Below are positions 6,429 to 8,748 of a stretch of DNA of 8,748 bases, one piece after another (the stretch's first letter is position 1; each line of letters opens with the position of its first letter). The notes under the pieces were generated by a model, which saw nothing but the letters and a program-made list of their open reading frames with translations, was not told the origin of the DNA and did not search any database. This stretch comes from Bacteroidota bacterium. Its GTDB lineage: Bacteria; Bacteroidota; Bacteroidia; Bacteroidales; PUMT01. The stretch lies in contig PWPZ01000083.1 of NCBI GenBank assembly GCA_003556985.1, forward strand, positions 1-8,748, given 5' to 3'. The position numbers were made by a program, and so were the translations under genes.

Positions 6429-6440
6429 ACAGTTAACTGT
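6429..6440. repeat. 12-bp perfect palindrome at the baeRF stop codon
   Basis: ACAGTTAACTGT is its own reverse complement and overlaps the last base of the baeRF stop codon. It has no loop and no T-tract, so it is not a convincing terminator. It could be a protein-binding site or chance. Confidence 0.3.
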
Positions 6441-7597
6441 CAGTACCTCAATATTGCATTCAGTCTTGAGGCGGGTTCAGGCATGTCATCAGCTTCCATC
6501 AAAAAAACCCTGCCGCTGTTCATAATTGTATGCATGGCAGCCAGGTTGAGCAGGCTGGTGTTCTGCGATGCCTTTTTATCCCTAACCTGTATCGTGTTTT
6601 TTTCGCTGTCATAGATCCCCCACAAATTATCACCTTTTTTTACAAAAAGGGTGTCTACCCGGCCGTTAACTGCTGAAGATATAATCTCCTCTTCAGAGTA
6701 TGCCGCTTTTTGAAGTGCCAGTGCCTGCTCAAATTTTTCGGCCTTTTCTCTTCTGTACCGCTCAAAATGATCCTTTAACAGATCTTTGGTTTTTTCATGT
6801 AGCAGTACCGGATCCTCATGTTCCGGGTTGCCGGGTATGAAATCATCATATAAATACTTGTAGCTGTTTGCCTCGCGGTATATGGGAACCAGATAATCGA
6901 CCGCAGCCAGTACGAGCAGGGATTTTTTATCGTGAAGAATTTTCATAATACCATTATCCACGGCCCTGAAATATTTCAGGATTTCCGTTTTGACTTCTTC
7001 CTGGCTTGCGCTGCCATGCCCGTGAAATGTTGCCCGCCCCCTGTCGTCCTGTCCGGAGCGGTAATTAAGATGCTTTTGCTGAAAGTCAAATCCAACCGCT
7101 TCCTCAAGTCTTTCCGGAACAAGATCGCTGACTTCCAGTTCGTTTATCTGATGGGGGAAGCCTTCGTAAAGTTTCACTTCGCCCATACTGATGGCAAGTA
7201 AATAAAATTTCACTCCGTTATTAATATAAGGTATCAGCGGCATCGGATAAAAGTGGTCTGCAACGTGCACCATCGTTTCAAAAAGTACGGGGAGGGTATA
7301 ATACTCAAAAAAATTACGGTTCCTGAAAATAGCAAGTCCGTCTGACTGAAAATTCCAGAAACCTGTATCATCTATAAGTTCATTTATTGGCTCTAATAAA
7401 TTTTTTATTTCCGGTTCTTTTACCCCGTGGGCTTCAAGTTCATGCCTGGTATCTTTAACAAGGGTCTTCAGGTGCTTCTGGTCTATTTTTTTATTGGTTT
7501 CCATACCCGCCCTGTAGGTGGGCATAAATATGCTTATACATTGCGGCTCATGTATCCTGGCCAGTTCTTTGATTTTCTCAACATTGATATAATCCAT
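6440..7597 (-). CDS. Bacterial archaeo-eukaryotic release factor-like (baeRF) protein
   Basis: The 385-residue protein resembles the bacterial baeRF families, distant relatives of eRF1/aRF1 predicted from comparative genomics to act in ribosome rescue or translation quality control. The layout fits: an N-terminal alpha/beta region (1-125, with CISIFMPTYRAG and FWNFQSDGLAIF), a middle domain (130-250, FYLLAISMGEVKLYEG and VLAAVDYLVPIYREAN) and a C-terminal L30e-like domain (300-385, SSAVNGRVDTLFVKKG and GRVFLMEADDMP). The GGQ of true release factors is absent. A loop with FHGHG (191-195) sits in the middle domain where these families place their own conserved motif. Residues 262-300 are highly charged and helical. 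I cannot assign the baeRF subfamily with certainty (3 or 7 are likely). Cytoplasmic; no signal peptide. It lies 83 bp downstream of the site-2 protease gene on the same strand and may be co-transcribed with it. Confidence 0.75.
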   Translation of the reverse strand: MDYINVEKIKELARIHEPQCISIFMPTYRAGMETNKKIDQKHLKTLVKDTRHELEAHGVKEPEIKNLLEPINELIDDTGFWNFQSDGLAIFRNRNFFEYYTLPVLFETMVHVADHFYPMPLIPYINNGVKFYLLAISMGEVKLYEGFPHQINELEVSDLVPERLEEAVGFDFQQKHLNYRSGQDDRGRATFHGHGSASQEEVKTEILKYFRAVDNGIMKILHDKKSLLVLAAVDYLVPIYREANSYKYLYDDFIPGNPEHEDPVLLHEKTKDLLKDHFERYRREKAEKFEQALALQKAAYSEEEIISSAVNGRVDTLFVKKGDNLWGIYDSEKNTIQVRDKKASQNTSLLNLAAMHTIMNSGRVFLMEADDMPEPASRLNAILRY

Positions 7598-7680
7598 AAT
7601 GTTCTATTTTGGTTTAGTCGTTTATGATTAAAATTTAGGCGAAGCCTGGTTAGTGGCATATCTGATCCCGTAGAATCATT

Positions 7681-8748
7681 TCATCGCATGGCTCTCTGGA
7701 TCATAAAGAATTCGTTAATATTCTCCATGTCCAGCACTCCTTTAAATTCACCGTTTTTTTCAACCGGCACCATATCATATTTGTTTGTCTGCATGGATTT
7801 GTAAACGTCAAACAGTGTTTTGCCTGCATCGACCGATTCGATATTTTCATTCATTACATCCTTTATTTTACCGTTTTTTCCGTGGATACTCAGCCCTTTT
7901 ATCAGGGAGTTTTTGGTGAGTATTCCCGCATATTTACCTTCTGATGTAATAACATAGCCGCGATTGGAGATATGGGCAAGTTTTTCCGCCGCCTTTTCCA
8001 GGGATTCATTTTTGTCAAGTTCTTCATAATCGGTCATTATAATGTCATCGACCGTATAGTTATTCATTATATCCTTATATCTCATCATTTCATATTCACC
8101 CCTTGCCCCAAGAAATACGAAAAATCCGATTATGATAAGGAATGGATTAATGAATAACCCTGCGACAATAAACAAAACGGCAAATATCTGCCCTATATCC
8201 TTTGCAATCCTGGTTGCTTTAAGCCGGTTCATTTTCATAGCCAGTCCCGACCTGAACAGACGTCCGCCGTCCATCGGAAACGCCGGTATCAGATTGAAAG
8301 CCACTATAAACAGGTTTGCGGCAAGTAATACTACCGGGAAATTTGAAAAAGTGATAGTTGTAAAATCCATTTGTTCCGGATCCAAAGGATGAAAAATGGC
8401 CAGATAGATCCATAAGAGTGCAGCTATCACTATATTTACCATTGGTCCGGCAGCAGAAATAAGGAATTCGTATTTTGGCTTTTCGGGCATTTCTGTAATG
8501 TTAGCCATTCCACCTATGGGAAGCAGTGTGATACTTTTTACTTTACCTCCCAACCTGATGGCTGTAAGTGAGTGGCCGAATTCATGCAATATCACGCACG
8601 CGAACAATGTCAGTACAAACAATATATGCATCAGCACCTGTGCAGTTCCCAGTCCCTGTCTGACTGTAATAAATATGATCCAGGCAATGAGAAGGGAAAA
8701 TGTCCAGTGTACCGAGACTTTGATTCCGAATGGTTTTCCTAAATTAAG
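7681..8748 (-). CDS. Site-2 protease (M50 family) with two CBS domains, N-terminus cut by window edge
   Basis: This is an intramembrane zinc metalloprotease of the SpoIVFB/Rip3 type. It cleaves membrane-embedded substrates, often anti-sigma factors or other regulators. The frame is open to the window edge (355 residues). The first visible residues, NLGKPFGIKVSVHWTF, are typical of the very start of this family, so only a few codons should be missing. The internal GTG at 8637 is therefore not the start. Zinc ligands are in HEFGH (55-59) and D160 of NLIPAFPMDGGRLFRS. About five to six hydrophobic segments span residues 15-215, for example 41-56, 100-119, 136-155 and 187-212. Two CBS domains follow (about 233-290 and 297-350), which in this class are thought to sense adenine nucleotides. 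The substrate is unknown. Confidence 0.92.
   Translation of the reverse strand, partial: LNLGKPFGIKVSVHWTFSLLIAWIIFITVRQGLGTAQVLMHILFVLTLFACVILHEFGHSLTAIRLGGKVKSITLLPIGGMANITEMPEKPKYEFLISAAGPMVNIVIAALLWIYLAIFHPLDPEQMDFTTITFSNFPVVLLAANLFIVAFNLIPAFPMDGGRLFRSGLAMKMNRLKATRIAKDIGQIFAVLFIVAGLFINPFLIIIGFFVFLGARGEYEMMRYKDIMNNYTVDDIIMTDYEELDKNESLEKAAEKLAHISNRGYVITSEGKYAGILTKNSLIKGLSIHGKNGKIKDVMNENIESVDAGKTLFDVYKSMQTNKYDMVPVEKNGEFKGVLDMENINEFFMIQRAMR

Noticed and set aside
6380..6440. Intrinsic terminator after the baeRF gene
   Set aside because: The GC-rich segment near 6387-6405 gives only short or overlapping stems, and the palindrome at 6429-6440 has no loop or T-tract.
6417..6614. 65-codon plus-strand frame starting with TTG just after the second sigma-54-like motif
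   Set aside because: It is antisense to the conserved baeRF C-terminus, has no ribosome-binding site and would be almost leaderless. The placement is intriguing, but coding is unlikely.
8219..8637. GTG at 8637 as the start of the site-2 protease
   Set aside because: The frame continues upstream to the window edge with a clear family N-terminus (GKPFGIKVSVHWTF), so the GTG is internal.

Overview
The window most likely comes from a Bacteroidota chromosome. The evidence is moderate-to-low GC, AT-rich upstream regions with almost no Shine-Dalgarno sequences, and two intergenic matches to the Bacteroidota -7 element TAnnTTTG. No mobile element, CRISPR array, tRNA or rRNA is visible. It carries eight confident protein genes, two of them cut by the window edges, and one doubtful small ORF.

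Layout. (1) 1-697, minus: N-terminal third of a phosphoenolpyruvate synthase. (2) 698-1092: a 395-bp divergent intergenic region with several inverted repeats and a candidate -7 box. (3) 1093-2457, plus: an NtrC-type response regulator with receiver, AAA+ and Fis-type DNA-binding domains. (4) 2493-2508, plus: a near-perfect sigma-54 promoter, followed by a trehalose-6-phosphate phosphatase (otsB, 2554-3399). (5) 3408-4544, minus: an App1-type (DUF2183) phosphatidate-phosphatase-like protein, tail to tail with otsB. (6) 4783-5676, plus: a diacylglycerol/lipid kinase, divergent from the App1 gene. A 40-codon ORF lies in the same frame just upstream, separated by one stop codon. (7) 5748-6176, minus: an OsmC-type hydroperoxide reductase. 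(8) 6440-7597, minus: a bacterial relative of archaeo-eukaryotic release factors (baeRF). (9) 7681-8748, minus: a site-2 protease with two CBS domains, missing only its first few codons.

How the genes may work together (inference). The products fit stress survival and envelope maintenance: gluconeogenic carbon flow (PEP synthase), compatible-solute synthesis (OtsB), interconversion of phosphatidate and diacylglycerol (App1-like phosphatase against lipid kinase), peroxide detoxification (OsmC), possible ribosome rescue (baeRF) and regulated intramembrane proteolysis (M50-CBS protease). The strongest regulatory observation is that the gene for a sigma-54 activator is followed at once by a consensus sigma-54 promoter in front of otsB. 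This suggests local activation of trehalose synthesis and also moves the likely otsB start codon downstream.
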